Source of the DNA: Cryptomeria japonica
Taxonomy: Eukaryota > Streptophyta > Pinopsida > Cupressales > Cupressaceae
DNA length: 64,000 bases
Assembly (NCBI RefSeq): GCF_030272615.1
Contig: NC_081409.1
Location: 651,528,468-651,592,467, forward strand
Direction: 5' to 3'
The notes beneath the pieces were generated by a model, which saw nothing but the letters and a program-made list of their open reading frames with translations, was not told the DNA's origin and ran no database searches. Position numbers and translations under genes: made by a program. Below, piece by piece: positions 23,230 to 35,299 of this stretch. Positions within the stretch are counted from its first letter, which is position 1, and every line of letters begins with the position of its first letter.

Positions 23230-24800
23230 GCTCTGTGAGATATTCAAAAGTTTCCTTAGGCAAAGGCTTAGTAAAGATATCTGCAATCTGCTCTTTAGTA
23301 TTCACATAAACCAATCTTACTTCTTTTGCTTCAACATTCTCTTTTAGAAAGTTATATTTGATAGAAACATGCTTAGTCTTAGAGTGAAATAGCAGATTCT
23401 TTGATATATCAATTGCTGTTGAATTATCACAATAAATGATTATAGGTTTTTGTATTTTACCTTTATGTCCTTCAACATTTTCTTAATCCATAATACCTAA
23501 GTACAATTAGTTGCCACTACAACATATTCTGATTCTGATGTTGATAATGATGTATAACTCTGCTTCTTGCTCAATCATGAAATCAATCTGCTACCAAGAA
23601 AGAATGCTCTACCAGTGGTGCCTTTTCTGTCATCTACATCTCCTGCCCAATTTGTATTAGTGTATGCACATAAATCAATATTTTCATCTTTAGGGTACCA
23701 TAAACCAAGATTTTTTGTGCCTTGTAGATACCAGAAAATCCTTTTTTCTGTTGATTCATGATTTTCTTTAGGATTACTCTGAAATCTTGAAATAATATAT
23801 ACTACATTCATTATATCAGGTCTTGTTTATGTCAAATATAGTAAACCTCCAATCATAGATTTGTATCTTATCAGATTAACAGGAGTTGAATCATCCTTCA
23901 ATGTCAATTTATCAGTTGTAGTCATAGGAGTACTTACCGATTTAGAGTTTTCCATACCAAATTTCTTTAGTATTTCCTTCAATTATTTTGTTTGACATAT
24001 GAATATACCTTTATCAGTTTGTAAAATCTGCAATCCTAAAAAAGAATTTTTCTCCCCAATCATAGACATTTCAAATTCTTCTTGCATCTTGTTAGCAAAG
24101 TCTTTACACAATCCATATTCTCCTCCAAATATGATATCATCGACAAAAACTTCAATAACCAGGATGTCATCATTAGTCACTTTATAATATAAGTTGATGT
24201 TGGCATTACCTTTAGTGTAACCAAGCTTCAAAAGATACTTATCCAATCTAGCATACCAAGCTATAGCAACTTGCTTCAATCCATACAAAGCTTTCCTTAA
24301 TCTAAAAACCATATCCTTAACATTTGTCAATGAAAATACATCAGGTTGTTCAATGTAAACTTCCTCTTCAAGATCACCATTCAGAAATGCACATTTTACA
24401 TCCATCTAATATACTTTATAGTTCTTATGAGCTGCAAATGCAAGAAATAATCAGACTGCCTCAATTCTAGCTATTGGTGCAAAGGTTTCATTATAATCAA
24501 TTCCCTCTTTCTATGAATACCCTTTACACACTAATCTTGCTTTGTTCCTGATTAACTTGCCATCTTCATTAAGTTTATTTTTGAATACCCATTTAGTTCC
24601 AATTACATTTTTGTCTTTAGGCTGGGGAACTAATGTCCATGTATTGTTCTTTTCAATTTTTTCTAATTCATCTTCCATTGCTTTAATCCAATGTTCATCT
24701 TGACAATCTTCAATAATAGATGCTAGTTCAATTTGAGAAATTAAGCATACCTCTTCATTTGCCAATCTTCCTCTTGTCATAACATCTTGATACATGTTCC
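23230..24800 (-). pseudogene. Copia-B reverse transcriptase and RNase H
   Basis: Minus strand: HWIKAMEDELEKIEKNNTWT, KWVFKNKLNEDGKLIRNKAR, then stops (a likely CAG-to-TAG after CKGYS, and others near 24450 and 24405). MDVKCAFLNGDLEEEVYIEQ, LYGLKQVAIAWYARL, the intact RT box VFVDDIIFGG (about 24150), and an RNase H region with NTNWAGDVDDRKG (23811-23575) follow. The C-terminus near 23290-23230 is still readable as ADIFTKPLPKETF. Several stops and a frame change near 23820 and 23570 disable it. Confidence 0.9.
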
Positions 24801-24807
24801 CAATTAT

Positions 24808-25910
24808 CTAATTTTCTGAGTGATTCAATCTTACATACCTGGGTTTATTCACATGTTGTGGTTCTTCAGTGACCATGGAATTCTCTGATGATGACAATGT
24901 GATTGGATCCACATTCTGTACTGATGCACTTTGTATAGGTTCATTTATGATCATCTCAACTACCGGTTCAAATTCTACAGATCTTGAATTTCCTCTAAAG
25001 TGTTCATCTATCTTCACATTAGCACTCTCAATTATTTTCTACAATCTTTTATTAAAACATCTATATGCCTTGCTCTTAGATGGATCACCAAGAAATATTC
25101 CTTCTTCACTTCTAGGATCAAATTTACTAATGTACTCATCTCTCCTAATATAACATTTGCTTCCAAAAATTCTAATGTATTTAAGAGTAGGAGTATTACC
25201 AAACCATAGTTCATAAGGGGTCTTACCGGTTTCACCTTTGATGTGAACTCTGTTAAAAATATAAACCATTGTATTCACTGCTTCTCTCCAATACACATGA
25301 GGTATATTTTCCTCCAATATCATGCTTCTAGCTGCTTCCAGAATAGTTATGTTCTTCCTTTCCATAATTCCATTTTGCTGAGGTGTTTGGGGTGCTAATA
25401 GTTGTCTTCTAATTCCATTCACTTCACAAAATATATTAAATTCCTTAGATGTAAATTCACCTCCTTGATCAGATCTCAAACATTTGATTTTGTTACCAGT
25501 TTCATTCTCTACCATTGCCTTGAATAGTTTGAATTTTTCAAAATCTTCTGATTTCTCCTTGAGAAAAGTAACCCAACACATTCTAGAATAATCATCAATA
25601 ATTAGCATAAAGTATCTATCTCCTTGTAGACTTCTTGTTCTTGCTGGACCACACAAGTCAGTATGAATTAAACCAAGAACATTGTTGGATTTCTCATAAA
25701 TACTCTTAAAGGTTATTCTAACTTGCTTTCCCATTTACATTCCTTACATACCAGATTATGAGGTTTCACAATCTTAGGTAAATCCCTTATTGCCTTAGTT
25801 GAACTAATCTTTATAATGCAATCAAAATTTATATGAGAAAGTCTCTTATTCCATAACCAACTTTCATCAATATGTGCAATCAAGCATGTCTTATCACTGT
25901 TGTTCAAATG
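24808..25910 (-). pseudogene. Copia-B integrase
   Basis: The main frame 25734-25039 is a nearly complete integrase core: catalytic Asp in IHTDLCGP, Asp in RSDQGGEF, and Glu in GIMERKN, with QTPQQNG between them. KTPYELWFGNTPTLKYIRIF and an insert-type linker follow. The zinc-binding HHCC region lies in a second frame (25907-25713: WLWNKRLSHINFDC and VCKECK), so one frameshift separates it from the core. A third piece (25017-24808) is the acidic linker toward RT. Confidence 0.9.
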
Positions 25911-27354
25911 AAAGATATTACCTTTAGTCTAATTACCGGTTGCAATCTCCAATCCAGTTTTGTTCATAATTTTGCATTTACCATTCTTGAACAGTAACTA
26001 AAATCCCTTTTCAACTAATTGACCAACACTCAAAAGATTATGCTTCAAACCTTCAACATAATAAACATTATTAGTATTGTGCTTACCATCCAAAGATATA
26101 GTGCCTTTTCCTTTCATCAAACAAGCTTTATCATCGTCAAATCTTACTAGACATCCACTATATTCCTAAAAAGATAAGAATTTACTTTTATCACCAGTCA
26201 TATGATGTGAACATCCAAAATATATGATCCATTCATCCTTTTCTTCAATTTTAGATGTTAGGGCTTGTTCTACTGGTTGAATAGTAGGTGTCGATTGATC
26301 TTCTTTTATTGCAACAAAATCCCATCCATTGTTTGTTTGTTCTTCATCAGAATCATCAGTAACTCCTTCATCAACATAGTAACAAGATTTATCTATGTTC
26401 TTCTTAAATCTATATCTATGATATTCAAGGTTAGGCTTGTATGTTCTTTTAGCTTCCTCTCTTAGTCTTGCATGTCTGTCAGGACATCTAGATGCCATAT
26501 GACTAGCTTTATTGCAATTAAAACATTTAAACGGTGCTTTACCTTCAAACTTACTTCCAACTAGACCTTTAGGCATTTTCCTTGCAAATAGTGCTTCAAG
26601 TTCTTCCAGTTCTTCATTTTCCCTTCTGATATCTTCAAGTTCTTTTGCATAAAGTGCTTTCCAATTAGATTTTTTAGATTATGATGATAATGATGCTGCA
26701 AATGATGATTCTCTAGAGGCTAAATCTATTTTAATTGTAGCAACAAGACCAAATTCCTCAAGCTCAAATGTTGAAAGTTTTCTGACCAAGGTATCTCTAG
26801 ATACTGATGTATTAGGAATTGTTCTCAACTCATTAATAGCAGTTACTTTCATTTTGTATGTCGGTGGCAATGCTCTTAAAACTTTAGAAACAATTTCATC
26901 TTCACTTAAGAATCCTCCACAACATTGTTCCTAAAAGAATTTCATTAACTCTTTCCATAAAAGTAGAAATTATTTCATCTTCTTCCATTTTCAATTTTTC
27001 AAACCTGACCCGGAAACATTCTAGTTTTGCAATTTTGACAGTGCCATCGCCTTCATTTAATGTCTCCAATTTATCCCAAATAGCTTTAGCAGTAGATTGG
27101 TCTGATAATCCCATGATTTGCTGATCTGATAATGCACTCAAAAGTGCTTCCCTTGCTTTGCAATCATTTTCTTGATCTTTACCCAATGTTGGTGGATTAG
27201 GTTGATTCAGTGTAGGACCAACATAGCCATTCTTTGTAACTTCCCATATGTCTCTTCCAATGCAATTTAGATGTGTCTCCATTCTGATCTTCCATATACC
27301 ATAGTTAGTTCCATCAAGTTTTAGACTGTCCTTCCTGAAAATGTTTGTTGCCAT
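25911..27354 (-). pseudogene. Copia-B gag and protease
   Basis: Gag starts at ATG 27354 (MATNIFRKDSLKLDGTNYGI), 40 bases into the internal region after the PBS, and continues to about 26580 with one frame break near 26900. The zinc knuckle CFNCNKASHMASRC (26540-26500) is complete (CX2CX4HX4C). The protease motif reads WIIYFGCSHHMTGDK (about 26220), where the family has IDSGCSHH, so the catalytic Asp is Tyr and the next Ser is Phe. The protease would be inactive even without the stops around 26165 and 25990. Confidence 0.88.
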
Positions 27355-27411
27355 AGGATCTCCTCAAGTTGTTAGGTTTCTGTAAAAAGAGGACTTAACT
27401 CTAATACCAAT

Positions 27412-28331
27412 TGTTAGGAACCGAAAGGCAACTAAGAAGGGGGGGGGAGGGGGGGGTGAATCAGTTGTCTATGAATTTCAACCCAATTATAACTGAATCA
27501 AACTTGATACTTAATACCGGTAAACCAAACTTAATGTCGGATAATAGATTAATAGTTAATATCAATGCCAGTGAAACTTAATGCATGAAATAGAAAGAGA
27601 AACAACATTCACAACACATAACACAAATATTTTAATGTGGAAACCCTATAAGGGGAAAAACCACGGTGGGAAACCTTACCAACAATTAGATGATACTATT
27701 ACCGATAGTATGTGTATACAAATGGGGTCTGCACATGCAGAAAGGCCAACCGCCTAGAGCACATTGCTCAAATGGGAGTCACAATGACTACAGTAGCATG
27801 GTTAAATCCTAGAATAATGTACTACTCAAAATATCATCTCTATTGTTGGATTTAGTACCAGTTAAGCTTTGACAATCACCTTCAAACCTTTCTTGAACCC
27901 TCTCTATGGTCTGCAAATCTGATCTTCAATATTCGCACATACCATGTTACAATACCATAACCTTACATACCATATCCCATATCTCATCAATTGAGATCTT
28001 ACATATATACAAAACCTAAGACCAAATGTGTAGGTCGGCTCAGTAAGAATATTACAATTAAATCAATTACAAACAAGTCTTGATGTGATGCATCATGTCG
28101 TCTCAATACATTTACAATAATATCCAATCAATAAATCATCTCCATAACATGTCCTGTTGATCTGGAATAGATAACGCATACCGGTCCATAACCTAGACCA
28201 ATCTACCAGTAACAACAAATGTACCAACCCAATTAGACCAATAACCAGAATTCCAAAACCAAGTATTCAAACCATGTCTTCAACATAATCAAGCGATCTC
28301 TAGATGATAACAAGTCTTCATCAGTGCCGGT
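27412..28331 (-). repeat. Copia-B 5' LTR, truncated
   Basis: TGTTAGGAACCGAAAGGCAA at 27412 follows the PBS. Aligns with 21699-22617, then identity stops abruptly after CAGTGCCGGT at 28331. Confidence 0.85.
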
Positions 28332-28336
28332 GACCC

Positions 28337-28973
28337 CCATTATGTAGTGCATAGTAGAGTGGATATTGCACATGTAGTTGGCATCACTACAAGGTTCCAG
28401 AAGAGTCCAAGAGAATCTCACTTCAGTGTAGTCAAGTGGATTCTTAGGTATCTAAAGGGAACAATTGACTATGGATTGTGGTACCCATATAACAATAATT
28501 TCAATCTGAAAGTATTCACAGATGCTGATTGGGCCGGTAATGTGGATGACCAGAAGAGCACAACCAGTGGTGCATTCTTTCTCAGTGGTAGAATGGTCTC
28601 ATGGATGAGTAAAAAGCAGAGTTGCATCTCTCAATCTACAGTGGAAGCAGAGTATGTTGTAGCTTTCATGAACTGCACTCAAACAATCTGGATGAAGCAT
28701 GTACTGGAAGGCTTCAAGATCCCTGTATCTGAACCAGTAAGTATATTCTGTGATAACACAAGTGCTATCAATATATCAAAGAATCCGGTTTTACATTCTA
28801 GAACCAAGCATTTTGAGCTTAAGTATCATTTCTTGAGGGAAAAGGTTCAGAATAAAGAGATTGCATTGGAGCATGTGTCCAGTAAGGAGCAGTTAGCAGA
28901 TATATTCACCAAGCCTCTCCGAAAGACAACATTTGTGCATTTGAGAAAAGAATTAGGGGTATTTACCCTTTAG
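28337..28973 (+). pseudogene. Copia-F, RT C-terminus and RNase H (3' fragment)
   Basis: Plus-strand frame with no internal stop: HSRVDIAHVVGITTRFQKSP, RYLKGTIDYGLWYP, the RNase H Asp in FTDADWAGNVDDQKS, SKKQSCISQSTVEAEYVVAF with its Glu, FCDNTSAINISKN, HSRTKHFELKYHFLREKVQ and the end motif LADIFTKPLRKTTFVHL. The catalytic part of RT is missing; the frame begins at the joint with Copia-B LTR at about 28331. It is on the opposite strand to Copia-B, so it comes from a different element. A PPT-like run (CTCAGGGGGAGCA) lies at about 29062. Confidence 0.88.
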
Positions 28974-30379
28974 GAGGTGAACTAAAAGTGGTTGTTCCAC
29001 ATCAGTCAGGTACTGGATAGACAAATCTTTGGTTGATTGGTGTGTTTAAGGATGCTACTCCTCAGGGGGAGCAACATGAGGAAATAGGTGCTATTGTGAA
29101 AGAAAAACTCCTTCATCTATATCTATAAACTTGTAGTAAAGTACTATTGGCCATCGCCCGACACTTAGCAAATATCCATTCAGGGCATACTTAGTGTAGT
29201 CACTATCCTTGTCTATCTATATATCCTTTTACCACATTCCACCATGGCTTGGTAATCATTGAATGTATCCACATCAAGAGGCACACTCAGCTAGGGGAAA
29301 TAAATCATCAACACTTGCAACACATTCAAGACATCAAAACTATTTGCAAAACTCTGAAACATCACATCCAGCAACCAAAAACTTCACTCCATCATAGAGC
29401 AAACCATTGGATCACTAAAACAAGAATCACAAACATGCTAAGATGGATGATTTTCTGAAGTACTAAATGTTGCATTATCGCATAAAGTCTTGACTATTTT
29501 TGCATTTGAACTTTTTCAATTATTAGATTCTCTGCATTTTCTCACTAAATGCTTCAAAGCTAGAGATCATGGGGAAACTCCAATATTTTTCTTAGTCTTT
29601 TGTTTGGGAGGTGATCATTTGTACTATGTAAATACTTGTCTCGAGACGTGATACATTGAATATCACTGAAGACATGATTCCACTTTACGCATACAAATGG
29701 TTTAAACTTGTCTATTTATAAGCAATCCGCACTTTGGTCATCTTGGTTCAATTATACCTTGATGCTTGTGCTATCTTGCAAAATCAAAATCATGTAAATT
29801 TTTCTCAGGTCATTATGGTTCAATTATACCATTATGCTTGTATAAATTTTCAACATATCCCCAAAAAATCAATGCTCAATGATGATACCTATATCAAAAG
29901 CAAATAACATATGGTTATATCGAGATGACAAATATAGAATGAGGATGCTCCAAAAACAAATAGTTGCATATCATTTTAAAAATAGTTGCTTCTCATTTTA
30001 CAAGTAGTTGCATATCATTTTGAATATCATTATCATACATCTCACATCATTATCATTATCATACATCTCATTTTCAAGATAAATCTCACATCATTATCAT
30101 TATCATTATCATACATCTAAATTTTAATATACATCTCACAGCATATCAAAACATACATCATGCATCATATCATCTATCTAAGCATTGCATCATCATAAAG
30201 AAAAGAAAGATCATATAGAACATGCATCCATATTACACATCACTTGATCAAAGAAAATGGTGCCATCTATATATAATATCAAAAAATGATCCAAATGTAC
30301 AAAATCAGTCATATCTGTGCCCAGTACAAGCAAAACAATGATCTAAAAATACAATAGAGACATCGTCTCTTAGGTATGA
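28974..30379. other. no gene seen; simple-repeat-rich spacer
   Basis: Includes the tail of Copia-F, then AT-rich sequence. About 29990-30190 is rich in ATCATT and CATCTCA words (for example TCATTATCATTATCAT). I could not find the 3' LTR of Copia-F or the 5' part of the element that owns the LTR at 33860. Confidence 0.4.
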
Positions 30380-32222
30380 CTATCTCCTGAGGGAGATGGT
30401 CTCGCAGCTGATGTCCCAGCTCCTGGATCTCCAGGTGGATCCTGTCTCGAAGGCCCCGTCACGCCTCTGCTCTCTAACTGTGTCCCAGTCGCTTGAGATC
30501 AACTTGATCTCACCTGCATGAAGCTCTGTACTCTGCGCTCCCTGGGCATGACATCCTCATAATGGCATCTATAATACTCCACCTCCCTCACTCTCGAGGA
30601 CAACTCCCTCATAATATCTCTCATCAAGCCCCTTGCTGCCACTCTTTGAATGGTAGCTACCAACTCCTCTACCCGACCATGCCATTGTATCTCTGTGTCT
30701 CACTCTAGCATTAGCTGAGTAATCTGATGTTGCTGCACCAATAGCTGCGCTTGCAGTTGCCGAACTATCAACTGTAGGGTCTTGATCTGTGCATCCTCCA
30801 CATGCATCGGGACTCGGACCGGTAGGGGTACCTATGAAGGGGTACCCCCTATCCCTCTACCTTTCCTAGGTGCTGGTGGAGGTAACTCATCAGTCCTCCT
30901 CCTCTATGCCAACCGCCTCCACTCATTTGTCCCTCCCACCCCTACCATCACCTCTCCCACTCTCCCCTTCTCCCTTGCTCCAATGGCCAACCCTCCTCTC
31001 CCCTATCCATCACAGCTCACTGAACTGCTCTCTCCACTTGACCTCCCCCATCCCTACCCCTGTCTCCTCTCCTCCCCTGATATCCTCTCCCCCATCGTCT
31101 GCCTCTGCCTCCATCATCTCCATCTCCCCCAACATCCTCCTCATCATCATCAAAGGTCAGCCACATCTCCTCAGGATCTAATATCCTGGCAACAACACGA
31201 GCTACAAACAAACCCACAAACTCATGGGTCAGCCCTATGCCAAGTACCTTAGGAGCATAGTCCCATATCTGAGCTGCTAAGCTAGAGAACTCCTCTACAA
31301 CTGCCCCATTGTCAATAGTGGGACCCCAATAAGGTACATCCTGTCTCCACTGTGCATACAAGTAGGTCCCCTGTGGTATACCCTGCTGCTAACCATACTG
31401 CCTCAAAACCCTGCCTACCTGGAATCTCTCTATCACAAAGGGTGTCCGTCCTATCAAAAACTAGCTCATAAACACAAAAGGCATCTCTAGCCCATCCTCT
31501 GCCCAGACCTCACAATCTATATATGGTTGCTAGATGACTGTATCTATATCATCTAAGACCCTCCTCCAATGCTCCAGTTTTCCCAGCTTATGCTAGACAA
31601 CTAGACCCTTGTAACCATAAGCATACACCTACCCAGTAGGTCTGTCTCTATCTGCCAGTGGTCTTGCTGCTGGAATGTGCTCCCAGCACCATACTTGTAA
31701 AAGTGTCACGCCAGCTGACAAACTACCGTAATCTAGATACACAACCTCATGCAGGTCCCTATACAAGTGGGCTAACATGGCTAATCCCCAAGCAAACCTA
31801 CGGCCCTAGGTCACCATCTCCTCAAGAAACAATCCCCAACCCACAGAGAATCCCTTTGACCTGCGATCAGGATAAAGGAATCCATCGATAAACCCTGCTA
31901 ATACTGATGGGAGAGGTACATAATCTAAATTAAGGAACTCCTGCCATGGGATCTCATACCCACATACCGTCTCATCATGAAAAATATGCCGCAATGCCTC
32001 AGTACCACCCTCCTCCATCTGCTCATATGGCAATAAAGCACCTACTACAGGAATCTGTAAGATCCTATAACAGTCCTCTGGAGTGATTGTCATCTCGCTA
32101 GTAGCAAAGTGAAAGGTGTTCGTATCACTGTGCCACCTCTCAGCAAGTGTTGTTCGTAGACCCCGATTCACAGTGAACCGAGGCATGTCTAGCAAAGATG
32201 ATAAACCACATCTCTCGATCAC
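30380..32222 (-). pseudogene. plant mobile domain (PMD) protein remnant, antisense to the host LTR element
   Basis: The minus frame 32222-31806 starts MIERCGLSSLLDMPRFTVNR and has FATSEMTITPEDCYRILQIP and SVGWGLFLEEMVT. After one stop it continues RRFAWGLAMLAHLYRDLHEV, LSAGVTLLQVWCWEHIPAAR and EVWAEDGLEMPF. These are hallmarks of the plant mobile domain (aminotransferase-like PMD). The 31361-31017 frame adds YAQWRQDVPYWG, IWDYAPKVLG and a DDDEED tract, followed by Gly/Arg-rich sequence and a Gln-rich coiled segment (LQAQLLVQQHQITQLMLE) near 30750. Several stops are present. The strand is opposite to the PPT-LTR at 33848-35299. Confidence 0.75.
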
Positions 32223-32419
32223 ATCTAAGTCAGCCTATGCCAACCATGGTATCAATGCCCAAGGTTTGGGAAACCACTCCCGCGACTGCACCACTCCCAA
32301 TCGCTCCTTTCAAAATGCAAAAACGAGTCCAATATCAGTTTCCACATCAAAACCAAGATATCAAAATCAAAATCACATCAAAAGCATGAAACAATTTGCT
32401 CATCTAATCAAGTTCAACA

Positions 32420-32600
32420 TCATATCATATCAACTTGTAACACAACTCAAGTTTTCAAAAACCATATCCAAACTTGTAAAACAACTCAAGTCTTAACATC
32501 ACATAAACTTATAAAACAAATCAAGTTTACCACCCATATCAGCTTATAACACAACTCAAGTTTCCAACCCATATCAGTTTGTAACACAAATCAGGCTCCA
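32420..32600. repeat. tandem repeat, about 40-bp unit with ACTTGTAACACAACTCAAGT core
   Basis: Five degenerate copies of a unit that carries an AACTTRTAAMACAAMTCAAG-like core with CATATCA just before it, spaced 35-45 bases. It lies upstream of the PMD ORF on the minus strand. Confidence 0.7.
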
Positions 32601-32854
32601 CACATTTGAACTTGAAAAGCAGTGCAAAACAAATCATGGTTTGATCAAAACAACACATTCATATCTACATCAAATAACTTGAAACAAATCACAAATTAAA
32701 TCAACTTATATCAACACTCATATTGGACACATTTTTCAACAACATGATCAAAGACATAGAAAATGGCAAAAATCCATTCCCCAGACAAAGCTAACCTTTT
32801 CCTATGAAATCTTTCACGTCCAAAAATCATCTAAAATCTTGTAAAACCTGATCC

Positions 32855-33270
32855 ATGCGCTAATTAAACTTGGCTGTGCGCTAAAATACACCCATGCACT
32901 ACCCTGTTTTCTCCACACGCTATTATGTCTACTCTATGCGCTATTCTTTTTCCTCCATGCACCACCCAACCTACCCTAAGCACTAAAACTGATTTATGCG
33001 CTAACCTATCCCATGCTGGCACTACCTATTTGACCCTATGTGCTAGGTCTAACCTATGCACTAAATCCCCCTACCCATGCGACCCCCTATGGACCCTATG
33101 CGCTAGGTCAAACTTATGCGCTACCCTTTTAACCTGACGTGCTACCCTATGTTCATTATGCACTAACCTGAGACCATGTGCTAGCCTAAAATTTTTATGC
33201 GCTACCCTCTCAATTTTGGACTCTACCCTAAAATTTATACCCTATGCGCTAAAATACGACTTCTACATGC
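32855..33270. repeat. interspersed TATGCGCTA motif cluster
   Basis: About 18 copies of TATGCGCTA or one- to two-base variants (CATGCACTA, TATGTGCTA, GACGTGCTA) at irregular spacing of 15-40 bases, each usually followed by ACC, AAA or GGTC. The plus strand repeatedly reads LCA-R/L-S-N within 32925-33137 as a by-product. No coding signal recognised. Confidence 0.75.
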
Positions 33271-33847
33271 TAAACCGTTAAAACAGAATTTCAAAAATAA
33301 AAAATGAACCAAAAATGATCAAATAAAAAATCAAAAAAGGGTCAAAAGCGTTGACTTACTAGTGGTCCATATGCAGCAGGTCTCCAATGCCTCCGAATGC
33401 ACTCAAATTGATGTGTAGAATAAGGAATAGGCATTTTGTCTTCTCTCCAAAAGCCTCTTTCTCCAAAGTCAACAAAGCACAAATGAAACAAATCAAAACA
33501 CTTTTCCCCTTTTATGGGAGAAAAATGAAATTGGGGTTAGGGAAATGAGCATGTAATTTGCTCACAGTTTCCCTCATACCCTAAAACACGTCAATTATCA
33601 GGAGATGAATCAATTTAAACATTTCAACTCACCAAAATATTACACACCAAACACAAATTATCAAATCAAATCAAAATTTTTAAAATTTTGATTCATCTCC
33701 CGAGGGGGCATTATCACCATCGTTCATCAAATCTAGGACATCACACATCAAATATAGGGCATAACATAAAAATCATAAACAACATAGATCATAAAATCAC
33801 TTCACATCATTTTCTTTGAAATAACATGTGCACACACATCACTTCAA

Positions 33848-33859
33848 AGAGGGGCAAAA
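33848..33859 (+). other. polypurine tract of the TGTAGAC-type LTR element
   Basis: AGAGGGGCAAAA directly before the LTR start TGTAGACG. The same PPT-LTR joint, on the minus strand, occurs at 37322-37334. A second purine run (CGAGGGGGCATTA) lies about 150 bp upstream in both. Confidence 0.65.
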
Positions 33860-35299
33860 TGTAGACGTATAAAAATGACCATATTCCTAAATGAATATTT
33901 TATGTTCATTTCTCTAATTTAACTAAATGATCCACATTCCTCTATTTAATTAAGTAAATTACTCAATTAAATTTACTATACCATTTAATAGGATAAATTC
34001 ATTTTATTCAATTAAAGCCCCTATCCACTGTTTAATTAAATTCAAATTTAATTAAAATAGTTATCCTAAATTAAATAAATCTAATTTATTTAATTGCAAC
34101 CAAATTGAATTAAATTCAATTAAAACCTATTTTCCCTCACCCAGTTGCAAAATCCTACACCTCCCACTTGAATCCTAACCCTCTTTCTAACCTCTTCTAG
34201 ATTCTTCTAATCCTAATTAATTAACCCAAACCCATCATTATCCCTTTTCCCTAAATTTGAGGAGGTCACTTCTCAAATTTGGAGCAAAGTCTTCAAAATG
34301 CATTAAAGCCTTTATCCATTCAACAAGCTAACTTGTTGAAAGCCCCCAAATTTGGAAGGACTCTTACAAAGTTATCCCCAAAGTCTTCATAACCATTAAT
34401 GGTTAACTCAAACCCTCTTACATGGTTAAAGAATTTCAATAAACTCAACCTCCATCTAACCCAAGGGTCTCATCAAGCATTTATTGCTTTGACCATGGTT
34501 ATCCTTAAACCTTTGCACAAGAGTTTATCCTTTGGGTAAAAGCTTTATCCAATGGATAACCTTAGCCTAACCTTAACCCTTAACCCCTAGGGTAACCATG
34601 AGGTCTTCTCAAGCATTTAATTCTTCTTACAGCTCCTCTCAACCAACCTTATGTTGACAATTGTCACCATTTCATTGGTGCCAATTACAAACATGGATTC
34701 CCAACTTTCAAACTTGGCCCTTGATTGCCTCTTTCAATCCTGGCCATCCATTGCCCTGTTTTTGCTATAAATAGAGCTCTTATTCCTCCATTTTCAGATC
34801 CAAGTCTTTAGCATCACACTTATACTCAAATCCATTCAAGCTTTCATATTTTATATGCTCATCATTTAGCTTCTCTTTAAAATAGAAATTAATCTAAATA
34901 TGCTAATTTAGAGTATGTTCCTCATCATATAGCTTAAATCATGAACTAATATAGCATGCTAGGATAGTATTGTTTACTAATCTTGTCATCTTATAGCTAG
35001 TTTATTGCACTTGTAGTATCATACATAGCTTAGGATGCATCTCATATTAAAATCAATAAAATCATCCCTCATTCTTGCATTTGCCATCCCTAAACCATTT
35101 TGCTAAGTGATCTGAGATCAAAAACATTGGTTTGAGGGACCGTGCAAGATAGAGAACCATGGAACCATCCTTGGGAAGCTGAGCCATTCTTCATGACTCC
35201 ATAGCTTGCACCAAGAAGTCCTATGGGTGTGTGAGCAAGGCTCCCTAGAGCTCCGTTTTTCACATATTGAGTTCTATCGGCCCGCTTTTCCTGCATACA
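33860..35299 (+). repeat. 3' LTR of a TGTAGAC-type element, inserted in Copia-E integrase
   Basis: Starts TGTAGACG (33860) after the PPT and ends CCTGCATACA (35299), 1,440 bp. A TATA box CTATAAATAG lies at 34765-34774, about 530 bp before the end. Copia-E integrase resumes exactly at 35300 (GTCAT, candidate target site). The internal region lies left. No matching 5' LTR is in the window. The PPT and terminal sequence point to a Ty3/Gypsy-like element, lineage not proved. Confidence 0.7.

Larger units (their letters stand above)
21699..28331 (-). mobile_element. Copia-B, decayed Ty1/Copia retrotransposon with cut 5' LTR
   Basis: Minus-strand order gag, protease, integrase, RT, RNase H. The 3' LTR is about 21699-22806 and the 5' LTR 27412-28331. 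The PBS (minus TTGGTATTAGAGTT) is at 27410-27397 and the PPT (minus CCAAAGGGGGAGATT) lies right of 22806. The right LTR lost about 190 bp of its outer end, and a plus-strand Copia tail follows directly. No target duplication can be tested because that end is gone. Stops and shifts run through pol. Confidence 0.88.

Noticed and set aside
30782-31252. Pro/His/Ser-rich plus-strand frames
   Set aside because: They are the complement of the Gly/Arg/Asp-rich part of the PMD remnant on the minus strand.
32855-33270. CRISPR-like array of TATGCGCTA repeats
   Set aside because: The repeat is only 9 bp and degenerate, spacers vary in size, and the context is a plant retroelement.
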